NCBI RefSeq assembly: GCF_009739465.1
Contig: NZ_WHOM01000032.1
Coordinates: forward strand, 1 to 64,000
DNA: 64,000 nt
Direction of reading: 5' to 3'
Origin: Streptomyces apocyni
GTDB lineage: Bacteria > Actinomycetota > Actinomycetes > Streptomycetales > Streptomycetaceae
Shown here: piece by piece, positions 32,481-42,145 of the stretch
How positions within the stretch are numbered: position 1 is the first letter of the stretch
Layout: the number at the start of each line of letters is the position of its first letter
Notes under the pieces: model-generated
The model's input: the letters and a program-made list of their open reading frames with translations, nothing else
The model's database searches: none
What the model was told of the DNA's origin: nothing
Position numbers and translations under genes: made by a program

Positions 32481-35400
32481 GTGCACCTCAAGGCCATGAC
32501 CCTGCGCGGGTTCAAATCCTTCGCCTCCGCCACGACGCTGCGGTTCGAACCCGGCATCACCTGTGTCGTGGGGCCCAACGGCTCCGGCAAGTCCAACGTC
32601 GTGGACGCGCTGTCCTGGGTCATGGGCGAGCAGGGGGCCAAGTCGCTGCGTGGCGGCAAGATGGAGGACGTCATCTTCGCCGGGACGACCGGGCGGCCGC
32701 CGCTCGGACGCGCCGAGGTGTCCCTCACCATCGACAACGCCGACGGCGTGCTGCCGATCGAGTACGCCGAGGTCACGATCACGCGGATCATGTTCCGCAA
32801 CGGCGGCAGCGAGTACCAGATCAACGGGGACACCTGCCGTCTCCTGGACATCCAGGAGCTGCTGTCCGACTCCGGTATCGGCCGCGAGATGCACGTCATC
32901 GTCGGCCAGGGCCAGCTGGACTCCGTACTGCACGCGGACCCCATGGGGCGGCGGGCCTTCATCGAAGAGGCCGCGGGGGTGCTCAAGCACCGCAAGCGCA
33001 AGGAGAAGGCGCTGCGGAAGCTGGACGCGATGCAGGCCAACCTGGCGCGTGTCCAGGACCTCACCGACGAGCTGCGACGCCAGCTCAAGCCGCTCGGGCG
33101 ACAGGCCGCGGTGGCGCGGCGGGCCGCTGTCATCCAGGCCGACCTGCGCGACGCGCGGCTGCGGCTGCTCGCCGACGACCTGGTCCGGCTGCGTGACGCG
33201 CTGCGCGGCGAGATCGCCGACGAGGCCGAGCTGAAGCGGCGCAAGGACGCGGCCGAGGCCGAGCTGAAGGCGGCGCAGGCGCGGGAGTCCGCGCTGGAAG
33301 AGGACGTACGACGGCTGACGCCGCGGCTTCAGCGCGCCCAGCAGACCTGGTACGAGCTGTCCCAGCTCGCCGAGCGCGTCCGCGGCACGATCTCGCTCGC
33401 CGAGGCGCGCGTGAAGAGTGCGAGCAGCGCCCCGGAAGAGGAGCGGCGCGGCCGGGACCCCGAGGACATGGAGCGCGAGGCCGCCCGGGTCCGGGAGCAG
33501 GAGGCCGAGCTGGAGGCGGCCCTGGAGGCCGCCCAGTACGCGCTGGAGGACACGGTCGCGCGCCGGGCCGAGCTGGAGCGCGACCTCGCCCAGGAGGAGC
33601 GCCGGCTCAAGGACGCGGCCCGGGTCATCGCCGACCGCCGCGAGGGCCTGGCCAGGCTGCACGGCCAGGTCAACGCGGCCCGGAGCAGGGCCGCGTCGGC
33701 CCAGGCGGAGATCGGCCGCCTCGCCGCCGCGCGCGACGAGGCGCGGCAGCGGGCGGCGGCCGCGCAGCGCGAGTACGAGCAGCTCCAGGCCGAAGTCGAC
33801 GGTCTGGACGCGGACGATTCCGCGCTCGGTGAGCGGCACGACGCCGCGAAACGGGAGCTCGCGGACACGGAGGCCGCGCTGTCCGCCGCGCGCGAGGCGG
33901 TCACCGCCGCGGAGCGCAGGCGGGCCGCCACCGCAGCCCGCCATGAGGCGCTCGCCCTCGGCCTGCGACGCAAGGACGGTACGGGCGCGCTACTGTCCGC
34001 ACACGACCGGCTGACCGGGCTGCTCGGCCCCGCGTCCGAACTCCTCACCGTGGCCCCGGGTTTCGAGGTCCCGGTGGCGGCGGCACTCGGCGCGGCCGCC
34101 GACGCCATCGCCGTCGCCGACCCCTCGACCGCGGCGGAGGCCATCCGCCTCCTCCGTGAACAGGACGCGGGCCGCGCCGCCCTCCTGCTGGCAGCCGCCC
34201 CGAGCCATCCCGCGCTCCCGCCGCCGAGGCCCAGCCCCACAAGTGCCGCCGACGGTGCGTCTGTCGCTGGAGCGCCGCTGCCTGGGGCGCGAGGCGCCGC
34301 TCACGGTGGCCACGCCGCGGGCGAGCGCGTGGGGCCGTCCGCTGGTGGTTCGCATGTTTCCGGCGAGGTGGCTGAGGGCGTGTGTGCTGGCGCGGGGGCG
34401 GGTTCCGCCGGGGCGGTCGCTGAGGGTGCGTCCGCCGGTGGCGCCGTGACGTCTGGGGCCCGGGGGGCCACTCACGGCGGCCCGGCCGTGGACGAGGCCG
34501 TGGCCGCGCCTCCGGGCACCGGCGAGGGGGCGCCCGCCGCCGCCGAGTTGGTGCGGGGGCCCGCCGCGTTGCTGCCCGCCGTGCGGTGGCTGCTGCGGAA
34601 CACGGTGGTCGTCGGCACGTTGGAGGACGCCGAGGACCTGGTGACCGCGCACCCGGAGCTGACGGCCGTGACCGCCGAAGGCGATGTGCTGGGCGCGCAC
34701 TTCGCGCAGGGCGGCTCCGCGGGGGCCCCGAGCCTGCTGGAGGTGCAGGCGTCGGTGGACGAGGCCGCCGCCGAGCTGGCCGAGCTGGACGTGCGCTGTG
34801 ACGAGCTGACCCAGGACCAGCGTCTGGCGGCGGAGCGGCGCGGCGAGAGCGCCGCGCTGGTCGAGGAGCTGGGGGAGCGGCGGCGGGCCGCCGACCGGGC
34901 CAAGTCGACTGTGTCCCAGCAGCTCGGGCGGCTCGCCGGACAGGCCCGTGGCGCCGCTGGCGAGGCCGAGCGTACGGCCGCCGCGGCGGCCAGGGCCCAG
35001 GAGGCCCTGGACCGGGCGACGGGGGAGGCGGAGGAACTGGCCGAGCGGCTGGCCGTCGCCGAGGAGGCCCCGGTCGACGAGGAGCCCGACACCGCCGTAC
35101 GGGACCGGCTCGCCGCCGACGGCGCCAACGCCCGCCAGACCGAGATGGAGGCCCGCCTCCAGGTACGTACCCACGAGGAGCGGGTGAAGGGCCTCGCGGG
35201 ACGGGCCGACAGCCTCGACCGTGGCGCGCGGGCCGAACGCGAGGCACGCGCGCGTGCCGAGCGGCGCCGGGCCAGGCTGCGCCACGAGGCGGAGGTCGCC
35301 GCCGCGGTCGCCTCGGGCGCCCGGCAGCTTCTGGCGCACGTCGAGGTGTCCCTCGTACGGGCCGAAGAGGAGCGGGCCACGGCCGAGAGCGCCAAGGCGG

Positions 35401-36329
35401 AACGCGAGCGGGACCTGGTCGCCGAGCGCGACGCGGGCCGCGGCCTCAAGGAGGAGCTGGACAAGCTGACCGACTCGGTGCACCGGGGCGAGGTGCTCGG
35501 CGCCGAGAAGCGGATGCGGATCGAGCAGCTGGAAGCCAAGGCGCTGGAGGAGCTGGGCGTCGAACCGGCGGGTCTGGTCGCCGAGTACGGCCCCGACCAG
35601 CTGGTGGCCCCGTCGCCGCCCGCCGAGGGCGAGGAGCTTCCCGCTGACCCTCAGCACCCGAGGAACCAGCCGGTCCCGTACGTCCGCGCCGAGCAGGAGA
35701 AGCGGCTCAAGGCCGCCGAACGGGCCTACCAGCAGCTCGGCAAGGTCAACCCGCTCGCCCTGGAGGAGTTCGCGGCGCTGGAGGAACGGCACAAGTTCCT
35801 CTCCGAGCAGCTCGAAGACCTGAAGAAGACCAGGGCCGACCTGCTACAGGTGATCAAAGAGGTCGACGAGCGCGTGGAGCAGGTCTTCACGGAGGCCTAC
35901 CGGGACACCGCCCGGGAGTTCGAGGGCGTCTTCTCGCGGCTGTTCCCCGGCGGCGAGGGGCGGCTGGTGCTGACTGATCCGGACAACATGCTGACCACCG
36001 GCGTCGATGTCGAGGCGCGGCCCCCGGGCAAGAAGGTCAAGCGGCTCTCCCTGCTCTCCGGAGGAGAGCGGTCACTGACCGCGGTCGCCATGCTGGTGTC
36101 CATCTTCAAGGCGCGGCCCAGCCCGTTCTACGTGATGGACGAGGTCGAGGCCGCGCTGGATGACACCAATTTGCAGCGGCTCATCCGGATCATGGAGGAG
36201 CTACAGGAGTCCTCGCAGCTCATCGTGATCACGCATCAGAAGCGCACGATGGAGGTCGCCGACGCGCTGTATGGCGTATCGATGCAGGGTGACGGCGTTT
36301 CCAAGGTGATCAGCCAGCGGCTCCGCTGA
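32481..36329 (+). CDS. smc: Chromosome-partition ATPase Smc, with a hinge insertion
   Basis: 1282 residues, versus about 1190 for typical bacterial and Streptomyces Smc. Order: Walker A GPNGSGKSNVVDALS (near 32), first coiled coil (170-500), hinge, second coiled coil (700-1080), ABC signature LLSGGERSLTAVAMLVSIF near 1190 and Walker B VMDEVEAALDDTN. The ATPase heads and coils look intact. The hinge region contains an insertion of about 100 residues (about 575-680) that is almost only Gly, Ala, Ser, Val and Pro and recurs in short GAR/GAA-like motifs. The G+C-rich DNA here is repeat-like. Smc condenses and segregates chromosomes with ScpA/ScpB. GTG start. Confidence 0.95.
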   Translation: MHLKAMTLRGFKSFASATTLRFEPGITCVVGPNGSGKSNVVDALSWVMGEQGAKSLRGGKMEDVIFAGTTGRPPLGRAEVSLTIDNADGVLPIEYAEVTITRIMFRNGGSEYQINGDTCRLLDIQELLSDSGIGREMHVIVGQGQLDSVLHADPMGRRAFIEEAAGVLKHRKRKEKALRKLDAMQANLARVQDLTDELRRQLKPLGRQAAVARRAAVIQADLRDARLRLLADDLVRLRDALRGEIADEAELKRRKDAAEAELKAAQARESALEEDVRRLTPRLQRAQQTWYELSQLAERVRGTISLAEARVKSASSAPEEERRGRDPEDMEREAARVREQEAELEAALEAAQYALEDTVARRAELERDLAQEERRLKDAARVIADRREGLARLHGQVNAARSRAASAQAEIGRLAAARDEARQRAAAAQREYEQLQAEVDGLDADDSALGERHDAAKRELADTEAALSAAREAVTAAERRRAATAARHEALALGLRRKDGTGALLSAHDRLTGLLGPASELLTVAPGFEVPVAAALGAAADAIAVADPSTAAEAIRLLREQDAGRAALLLAAAPSHPALPPPRPSPTSAADGASVAGAPLPGARGAAHGGHAAGERVGPSAGGSHVSGEVAEGVCAGAGAGSAGAVAEGASAGGAVTSGARGATHGGPAVDEAVAAPPGTGEGAPAAAELVRGPAALLPAVRWLLRNTVVVGTLEDAEDLVTAHPELTAVTAEGDVLGAHFAQGGSAGAPSLLEVQASVDEAAAELAELDVRCDELTQDQRLAAERRGESAALVEELGERRRAADRAKSTVSQQLGRLAGQARGAAGEAERTAAAAARAQEALDRATGEAEELAERLAVAEEAPVDEEPDTAVRDRLAADGANARQTEMEARLQVRTHEERVKGLAGRADSLDRGARAEREARARAERRRARLRHEAEVAAAVASGARQLLAHVEVSLVRAEEERATAESAKAERERDLVAERDAGRGLKEELDKLTDSVHRGEVLGAEKRMRIEQLEAKALEELGVEPAGLVAEYGPDQLVAPSPPAEGEELPADPQHPRNQPVPYVRAEQEKRLKAAERAYQQLGKVNPLALEEFAALEERHKFLSEQLEDLKKTRADLLQVIKEVDERVEQVFTEAYRDTAREFEGVFSRLFPGGEGRLVLTDPDNMLTTGVDVEARPPGKKVKRLSLLSGGERSLTAVAMLVSIFKARPSPFYVMDEVEAALDDTNLQRLIRIMEELQESSQLIVITHQKRTMEVADALYGVSMQGDGVSKVISQRLR

Positions 36330-36339
36330 CGCCCTTCCT

Positions 36340-36451
36340 TTCAAGCCTTGAACTCTTACGCTGGGACTGCCTCTTCAAAGTCACACCATTAGACCTATTG
36401 ACTTCGAAACTTGAAGGCATAGTCTCTGCAACGCAGTCTTTACCTTCAAGT
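36340..36451 (+). promoter_or_regulatory. Repeated TTCAAG/CTTGAA motifs upstream of glcP
   Basis: The perfect dyad ttcaag-c-cttgaa is at 36340-36352. A 9-bp inverted repeat acttgaagg (36409-36417) / ccttcaagt (36443-36451) lies 87 bases before the glcP start, and a partial CTTCAAAG is at 36372. The repeats span a candidate promoter and may be an operator for carbon control. Confidence 0.5.
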
Positions 36452-36537
36452 GGTGGTCGACTCCAAGGTGTGCGCCACTTGTAGGGCCCCAGCCCCACAC
36501 GCCCGGACGCCGCCGTCCGGGCTCTGTAGGAGACACC

Positions 36538-37965
36538 GTGACCACCACAGCGAAGCTGAAGCCGACGCCCGCGGGCGGCGGTCGGCCCGAACACCTCAGT
36601 CATGTCATCTTCATCGCCGCCACCGCGGCACTGGGTGGCTTCCTGTTCGGCTACGACAGCGCGGTCATCAACGGCGCCGTGGAGGGCATCCGCGGCAAGT
36701 TCGACGTCGACCCCGGAACCCTCGGCACGGTCATCGCCATCGCCCTGCTCGGCGCGGCGATCGGCGCCATGGTCGCGGGCCGCCTCGCCGACCGCATCGG
36801 CCGTATCCGGGTCATGCAGATCGCCGCCGTGCTCTTCGCGGTCAGCGGCCTCGGCTCGATGCTGCCGTTCGCCCTGTGGGACCTGGCCATGTGGCGGACA
36901 CTCGGCGGCGTCGCCATCGGTATGGCGTCGGTCATCGCCCCGGCCTATATCGCCGAGGTCGCGCCCGCCGAGTACCGAGGCCGCCTGGCCTCCTTCCAGC
37001 AGGCCGCGATCGTGCTCGGCATCGCCATCTCGCAGCTGGTCAACTGGGTGCTGCTGCAGTTCGCCGACGGTGATCAGCGCGGCTCGCTGCTCGGCCTGGA
37101 GGCCTGGCAGATCATGCTCGGCGTCGAGGTCGTCCCGGCCCTGCTGTACGGCCTGATGTCGCTGCGTATCCCCGAGTCCCCGCGGTACCTGATCGCCCAG
37201 GGCCGCAGAGCCGAAGCCCAGGCCGTACTCGCGGACGTGGAGCCGAAGGGCACCGACCTGGACGCGAAGGTCGCCGAGATCGACGCCCGGATGCACATGG
37301 AGCACAAGCCGCGTCTCAGCGACCTGATGGGCGGTCGCGCCGGACTGCTGCCGATCGTCTGGGTCGGTATCGGGCTCTCGGTCTTCCAGCAACTGGTCGG
37401 CATCAACGTGATCTTCTACTACAGCTCCTCGCTGTGGCAGTCCGTCGGCATCGACCCGTCGAGCTCCTTCTTCTACTCCTTCACCACGTCGATCATCAAC
37501 ATCATCGGCACGGTGATCGCGATGATCTTCGTCGACCGGCTCGGGCGTAAGCCCCTCGCGCTGATCGGCTCGGCCGGTATGGCCGTCTCGCTGGGGCTCG
37601 CCGCCTGGGCGTTCTCGTACAAGGAAGGCACCGGCGACAACATCACACTGCCGGACGCGCAGGGCACCGTGGCGCTGCTCGCCGCCCACTCCTTCGTGCT
37701 GTTCTTCGCGCTCTCCTGGGGCGTGGTGGTCTGGGTCATGCTCGGCGAGATGTTCCCCAACCGCATTCGCGCCGCCGCGCTCGGTGTGGCCGCGTCCGCC
37801 CAGTGGATCGCCAACTTCGCGATCACCAAGACCTTCCCGAGCATGTCGGACTGGAACCTGTCCGCGTCCTACATGATCTACACAGCCTTCGCGCTGCTCT
37901 CGATTCCCTTCATCCTCCGGTTCGTACCCGAGACGAAGGGCAAGACCCTGGAGCAGATGGGCTAA
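36538..37965 (+). CDS. glcP: Glucose permease (MFS sugar transporter) GlcP
   Basis: 475 residues, 12 predicted membrane helices. Sugar-porter signatures GGFLFGYDSAVINGAVEG, PESPRYLIAQGRR, QQLVGINVIFYYSSSL, VDRLGRKPLALIGSAGM and PETKGKTLEQMG are all present. In S. coelicolor the gene at this chromosomal place (glcP1) is the major glucose:H+ symporter, which together with glucose kinase underlies glucose repression. GTG start after GGAGA. Substrate inferred from the position and family. Confidence 0.9.
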   Translation: MTTTAKLKPTPAGGGRPEHLSHVIFIAATAALGGFLFGYDSAVINGAVEGIRGKFDVDPGTLGTVIAIALLGAAIGAMVAGRLADRIGRIRVMQIAAVLFAVSGLGSMLPFALWDLAMWRTLGGVAIGMASVIAPAYIAEVAPAEYRGRLASFQQAAIVLGIAISQLVNWVLLQFADGDQRGSLLGLEAWQIMLGVEVVPALLYGLMSLRIPESPRYLIAQGRRAEAQAVLADVEPKGTDLDAKVAEIDARMHMEHKPRLSDLMGGRAGLLPIVWVGIGLSVFQQLVGINVIFYYSSSLWQSVGIDPSSSFFYSFTTSIINIIGTVIAMIFVDRLGRKPLALIGSAGMAVSLGLAAWAFSYKEGTGDNITLPDAQGTVALLAAHSFVLFFALSWGVVVWVMLGEMFPNRIRAAALGVAASAQWIANFAITKTFPSMSDWNLSASYMIYTAFALLSIPFILRFVPETKGKTLEQMG

Positions 37966-37990
37966 ACCCCGCTGCCCCTCGCTCCAGGAG

Positions 37991-38024
37991 GCGGCCCCTG
38001 CCCGGATTCCGGGTGGGGGCGGCC
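37991..38024 (+). terminator. Imperfect hairpin between glcP and the next gene
   Basis: G+C-rich arms (ggcggcccctgcccgg / ccgggtgggggcggcc) fold with several mismatches in the space between two convergent genes. The pairing is only approximate. Confidence 0.45.
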
Positions 38025-38058
38025 TTGTTCGCTCCCTGGTTCACTTTAGGAGTCCGGG

Positions 38059-39042
38059 TCACTCCGTCAGCCGTGGCAGCACCTGCTCCGCGAACAGGTG
38101 CAGGCTGCGCCACCCCTCGTCGACCGGCATTCCGCCGCACAGCGGATGCAGGATCAGGCTGTGGCCCTGGTGGTCCTGGGCGAAGGCCACACACGCGTCC
38201 GGCGTGAGCACCCGGTACACGCCCTCGGCGCGCAACGCGTCGACGGTCGTGGCGCGGGAACGGACCGCCGAGCGGATGTCCTTGGACTGCCACGAGGCAT
38301 ACGTCCGCGCCTCGTGCAGGAAGTGCCCGCCGTACATGGCCCACGTGCGGTCCGGGTCGTCGGAGACATGCAGCAGTGGCGTCTCGGACGCGGGCATCAT
38401 CACCCAGCCGTCGGTCCCCAGCGCCGCGCGCCGCTCGTGGTAGTACGCCTCCAGTTCGGGCAGGTGCGCGCTCGGGAAGAACGGCAGCCCCAGGCGGGCC
38501 GCACGCCGCGCCGCGGCCCGCGACGAACCGCCGACCAGCAGCAGCGGGTGGGGCTGGGTGTACGGGCGTGGGGTGACCCGGACGGTGCGGCCGCGGAAGG
38601 TGAAGGGCTCACCGGTCCAGGCCGTGAGCAGGGTCTCAAGGAGTTCGTCCTGGAGCTTGCCCCGGCTGCCCCACTCGACGCCGAACGTCTCGTACTCCTC
38701 GGGCCGGTAGCCGATCCCCGCCACCGTGACCAGGCGGCCGCCGCTCAGCAGGTCCAGTACGGCGATCTCCTCGGCCAGCCGCAGCGGATCGTGCAGCGGC
38801 CCGATGACCGCCGACACCGTGACCGCGAGGCGGCGGGTGGCGCCGAAGACCGCGCCCGCGAAGGCGAACGGCGACGGCAGCCAGTTGTTGGCGGCGCCGT
38901 GGTGCTCCTCCGTCTGGATCGTGCTGATGCTGCGGTCGTCGCTGTACGCGGCCATCTCGACGGCGGCGCGATAGCGGGCGGAGAGCGCGTCGGGTGTCGC
39001 ACCGGGGGCGACGAGGTTGAAGCGTACGACCGTGACGGGCAT
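38059..39042 (-). CDS. Luciferase-like (LLM) flavin monooxygenase
   Basis: 327 residues of the bacterial luciferase-like TIM barrel (RFNLVAPGATPDALS, AVIGPLHDPLRLAEEIAVLDLLSGGRL, GIGYRPEEYETFGVEW, LLLVGGSSRAAARRAARLGLPFF). The D-x-x-S-G-G-R and G-Y motif are typical of F420- or FMN-dependent LLM oxidoreductases. The cofactor and substrate are unknown. ATG 39042 (MPVTVVRF) is preceded by GGGGG. A GTG six codons upstream is an alternative start. Confidence 0.85.
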   Translation of the reverse strand: MPVTVVRFNLVAPGATPDALSARYRAAVEMAAYSDDRSISTIQTEEHHGAANNWLPSPFAFAGAVFGATRRLAVTVSAVIGPLHDPLRLAEEIAVLDLLSGGRLVTVAGIGYRPEEYETFGVEWGSRGKLQDELLETLLTAWTGEPFTFRGRTVRVTPRPYTQPHPLLLVGGSSRAAARRAARLGLPFFPSAHLPELEAYYHERRAALGTDGWVMMPASETPLLHVSDDPDRTWAMYGGHFLHEARTYASWQSKDIRSAVRSRATTVDALRAEGVYRVLTPDACVAFAQDHQGHSLILHPLCGGMPVDEGWRSLHLFAEQVLPRLTE

Positions 39043-39151
39043 GGCCAAGTCCCCCTTCACCGGGCGGGTGCCCAGGAAGGGGGACGGTAGTTGACGGTGT
39101 GTCAGATGGCCAGAGTCCGGCGCGGAGGGCTACGGCTCAGACGGCTGTGAC

Positions 39152-40615
39152 TCAGACCCCTGCGGGCTCAGACGCCTTTGGCTCAGACGGTTCGGTGTCC
39201 TGGGTCCGCGGTGCCTCAAGCGAGGGCTTCGGCAGCGCCAGGTACAGCAGACCCGAGATCACGATCGTCGCGATCCAGCCGAGGCCGTACTCGCCGATGG
39301 GGTTGTTCGACGCCAGCGGGCCGGTGAACCAGTCCGACGTGGTGAACAGCAGGCCCACCACCAGGGACACGCCCCAGGCGATCACCGCGGCCGGGGCGAA
39401 GCCGCCCTTGTACCAGTAGGCACTGGTGCGCGTGGTGTCGAGCAGGGCCTCGCCGTCGTACTCCTTGCGGCGCAGCATGTCCGCGCCGAAGACGCCGATC
39501 CAGGCCGAGAAGGCCACCGCGAGCAGCGACAGGAAAGCGATGAAGGAGCCCAAGAAACTGGTGGCGACCAGCATCAGGATGCCGCCGAAGACCAGCGAGA
39601 TAAGGGCGTTGATCGACACGGCCCAGTGGCGGGCGACGGTGAAGCCGAGGGTCTGCGCGGTGAAGCCCGCCGAGTACATCGACATGGCGTTGATCAGCAG
39701 CATGCCGACCAGCGCGATCAGCAGATAGGGCACCGCGATCCCCATCGGCAGGATCTCACCGAGGAACGAGACGGGGTCCTTGGCGTTGGCCAGATCCGGA
39801 GTGGAGACCGCCATCACCGCACCCATCAGGACCATCGGCAGGACGACGATCCCGGCGCCGCCGATGGAGTTGCCGACCATCGCCCTGGCGGAGGCCGTAC
39901 GCGGCAGGTACCGGGTGAAGTCCGGGGCCGAGGGAATCCAGCTGACACCGCCCGCGGCGATCATGCCGATACCCGCGACCACCATCGCCGTGCTGCCCGC
40001 CGGGCGGTCGAAGACGGCACTCCAGTCGGTGTTGAAGATCAGATAGACCAGTACCAGGACCGAGAACCCGCCGAACAGATACGTCGCGTATTTGTTGCAC
40101 CTCTGCACGGCGTGAATGCCGAGGCCGGAGATCACGAAGGTCGCGATCACGAAGAGCAGCAGCGTGACGATGACCAGCGGGGTGCTCTTCTGGATGCCGA
40201 AGACGATGTCGAGCACCGTGAGCAGCGCGTACGCGCCCGTCACCGCGTTGATCGTCTCCCAGCCCCAGCGGGCGACCCAGATCAGCGATCCCGGCAGCAG
40301 GTTCCCGCGCTGCCCGAAGACCGCGCGGGACAGGGCCATACCCGGAGCGCCGCCCCGCTTGCCCGCGATACCGAACAGGCCGACCAGGCCGTACGACAGA
40401 CTGGGGGCGGCGACCGCCACGATGACGGCCTGCCAGAAGTTCAGCTGGAAGGCCACCACCAGGCTCGCGCCCATGGTGAGCAACAACACGCTGATGTTGG
40501 CGGCCACCCAGGTGGGGAAGAGTTCGCTGACCTTGCCGGTGCGCTCGCTGTCAGGGACCGGGTCGAGACCTCGGGTCTCCAGGGCGGTGCCTTCGGCTTC
40601 GGCGGTAGTGCTCAT
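39152..40615 (-). CDS. NCS1-family nucleobase permease
   Basis: 487 residues, 12 predicted helices. The NCS1 signature ANISVLLLTMGAS near the N-terminus, GAPGMALSRAVFGQRG and GVSWIPSAPDFTRYLP mark the purine-cytosine permease branch (codB-like). It probably imports cytosine, purines or related bases with H+ or Na+. The C-terminus is a Ser/Glu/Pro/Lys tail. Located between the LLM protein and ftsY on the minus strand. Substrate unproven. Confidence 0.85.
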   Translation of the reverse strand: MSTTAEAEGTALETRGLDPVPDSERTGKVSELFPTWVAANISVLLLTMGASLVVAFQLNFWQAVIVAVAAPSLSYGLVGLFGIAGKRGGAPGMALSRAVFGQRGNLLPGSLIWVARWGWETINAVTGAYALLTVLDIVFGIQKSTPLVIVTLLLFVIATFVISGLGIHAVQRCNKYATYLFGGFSVLVLVYLIFNTDWSAVFDRPAGSTAMVVAGIGMIAAGGVSWIPSAPDFTRYLPRTASARAMVGNSIGGAGIVVLPMVLMGAVMAVSTPDLANAKDPVSFLGEILPMGIAVPYLLIALVGMLLINAMSMYSAGFTAQTLGFTVARHWAVSINALISLVFGGILMLVATSFLGSFIAFLSLLAVAFSAWIGVFGADMLRRKEYDGEALLDTTRTSAYWYKGGFAPAAVIAWGVSLVVGLLFTTSDWFTGPLASNNPIGEYGLGWIATIVISGLLYLALPKPSLEAPRTQDTEPSEPKASEPAGV

Positions 40616-40814
40616 GCGTGGGTGTGTCCAGACCTCTTGTGCGGCTCGACGGTGAGCCGTTGGGGGCGGGAGGGTGCAGCGCCGACTCTACGCGCGTTGA
40701 CACGGCCCTCACCATCGTACTTTGATCTGAGTAGTGCCTTGTAGGGTCTTTTGTCCTTTGGGGGAAGCTCCAACCGGCGGGGTTCGGCGGCCGATGACTG
40801 ATACTGGGGCTGTT

Positions 40815-42041
40815 ATGGAAATCGTCATCCTTGCTGTAGTCATCGCCCTGGTCGCGATCGGCCTCGTCAGCGGGCTCGTGGTCGGCAGTCGTAAGAAGAA
40901 GCAGCTGCCCCCCACGGCGCCCTCGGCCACGCCGACCGTCACCGCGCCCCCAGCCGAGCCGCATGTCGGCGAAGAGGCCGAGAAACCGCGCGACGAGCCA
41001 CGCCGCACGATCGAGGAGGTCACGCTCCCCGAGGCGGAGGCCGCGCCCGCCGGGCCCGAAGCCCCGATCGCCGTCGAGGAGCCCGAGGCTCCCGCCGCGC
41101 CCGAGATCGAGGTCCCCGAGCCCACAGCGGGCCGACTGGTCCGGCTGCGTGCCCGGCTGTCCCGCTCCCAGAACGCCCTCGGCAAGGGGCTGCTCACGCT
41201 CCTCGCGCGCGAGCACCTCGACGACGACACCTGGGAGGAGATCGAGGAGATCCTGCTCACCGCCGATGTCGGCGTCGCCCCCACCCAGGAGCTCGTCGAG
41301 CGGCTGCGCGAGCGGGTGAAGGTCCTCGGCACCCGTACCCCGCAGGACCTGCGCGCCCTGCTGCGCGAGGAGCTGCTGCAGCTCGTCGACCCCACCATGG
41401 ACCGGGTCGTCAACACCGAGTCCGACACCGAGGCCCCCGGCATCGTGATGGTCGTCGGGGTCAACGGCACCGGCAAGACCACCACCACCGGCAAGCTGGC
41501 ACGGGTCCTGGTCGCCGACGGCCGCTCGGTGGTGCTCGGCGCGGCCGACACCTTCCGGGCCGCCGCCGCTGACCAGCTGCAAACCTGGGGCGAGCGGGTC
41601 GGCGCCCGTACGGTGCGCGGCCCCGAGGGCGGCGACCCGGCGTCGATCGCCTTCGACGCCGTCAAGGAGGGCATCGAGGAGGGCGCTGACGTCGTCCTCA
41701 TCGACACCGCGGGCCGACTGCACACCAAGAGCGGCCTGATGGACGAGCTCGGGAAGGTCAAGCGGGTCGTCGAGAAGCACGCGCCGCTGGACGAGGTGCT
41801 GCTGGTACTCGACGCCACCACCGGGCAGAACGGCCTGGTGCAGGCCCGGGTCTTCGCCGAGGTCGTGGACATCACCGGCATCGTGCTCACCAAGCTGGAC
41901 GGCACGGCCAAGGGCGGCATCGTGGTCGCGGTCCAGCGGGAGCTGGGCGTACCGGTCAAGCTGGTCGGACTCGGCGAGGGCGCGGACGACCTGGCGCCGT
42001 TCGAGCCGGAGGCTTTCGTGGACGCGCTCATCGGAGACTAG
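40815..42041 (+). CDS. ftsY: Signal-recognition particle receptor FtsY
   Basis: 408 residues from ATG 40815. The N-terminal membrane helix EIVILAVVIALVAIGLVSGLVVG (residues 2-24) is as usual in actinobacterial FtsY and anchors it to the membrane. A Pro/Glu-rich linker is followed by the NG domain. G1 is GVNGTGKTTTTGKLA, then DTAGRLHTK, VLTKLDGTAKGG and DDLAPFEPEAF. It docks Ffh-ribosome complexes at the membrane, matching Ffh encoded 7.5 kb downstream. Length is standard for the family with this linker. Confidence 0.96.
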   Translation: MEIVILAVVIALVAIGLVSGLVVGSRKKKQLPPTAPSATPTVTAPPAEPHVGEEAEKPRDEPRRTIEEVTLPEAEAAPAGPEAPIAVEEPEAPAAPEIEVPEPTAGRLVRLRARLSRSQNALGKGLLTLLAREHLDDDTWEEIEEILLTADVGVAPTQELVERLRERVKVLGTRTPQDLRALLREELLQLVDPTMDRVVNTESDTEAPGIVMVVGVNGTGKTTTTGKLARVLVADGRSVVLGAADTFRAAAADQLQTWGERVGARTVRGPEGGDPASIAFDAVKEGIEEGADVVLIDTAGRLHTKSGLMDELGKVKRVVEKHAPLDEVLLVLDATTGQNGLVQARVFAEVVDITGIVLTKLDGTAKGGIVVAVQRELGVPVKLVGLGEGADDLAPFEPEAFVDALIGD

Positions 42042-42044
42042 GGG

Positions 42045-42076
42045 ACCCGGAGACCCGGAGACCCGGAGACCCGGAG
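42045..42076 (+). repeat. Four tandem ACCCGGAG units
   Basis: Four perfect tandem copies of the 8-base unit acccggag directly after the ftsY stop. Probably slippage. Confidence 0.85.
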
Positions 42077-42100
42077 ACGAGAAGCCGACCTGACGGAAAG

Positions 42101-42131
42101 GACCCGCCCCAGGGTGCAGCTGGGGCGGGTC
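42101..42131. terminator. ftsY / primase-like shared terminator
   Basis: The 11-bp perfect arms gacccgcccca (42101-42111) and tggggcgggtc (42121-42131) have a 9-base loop and lie between the convergent genes ftsY and the primase-like gene, so they may terminate both. Confidence 0.8.
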
Positions 42132-42145
42132 CTTCCGGTTGTGGC

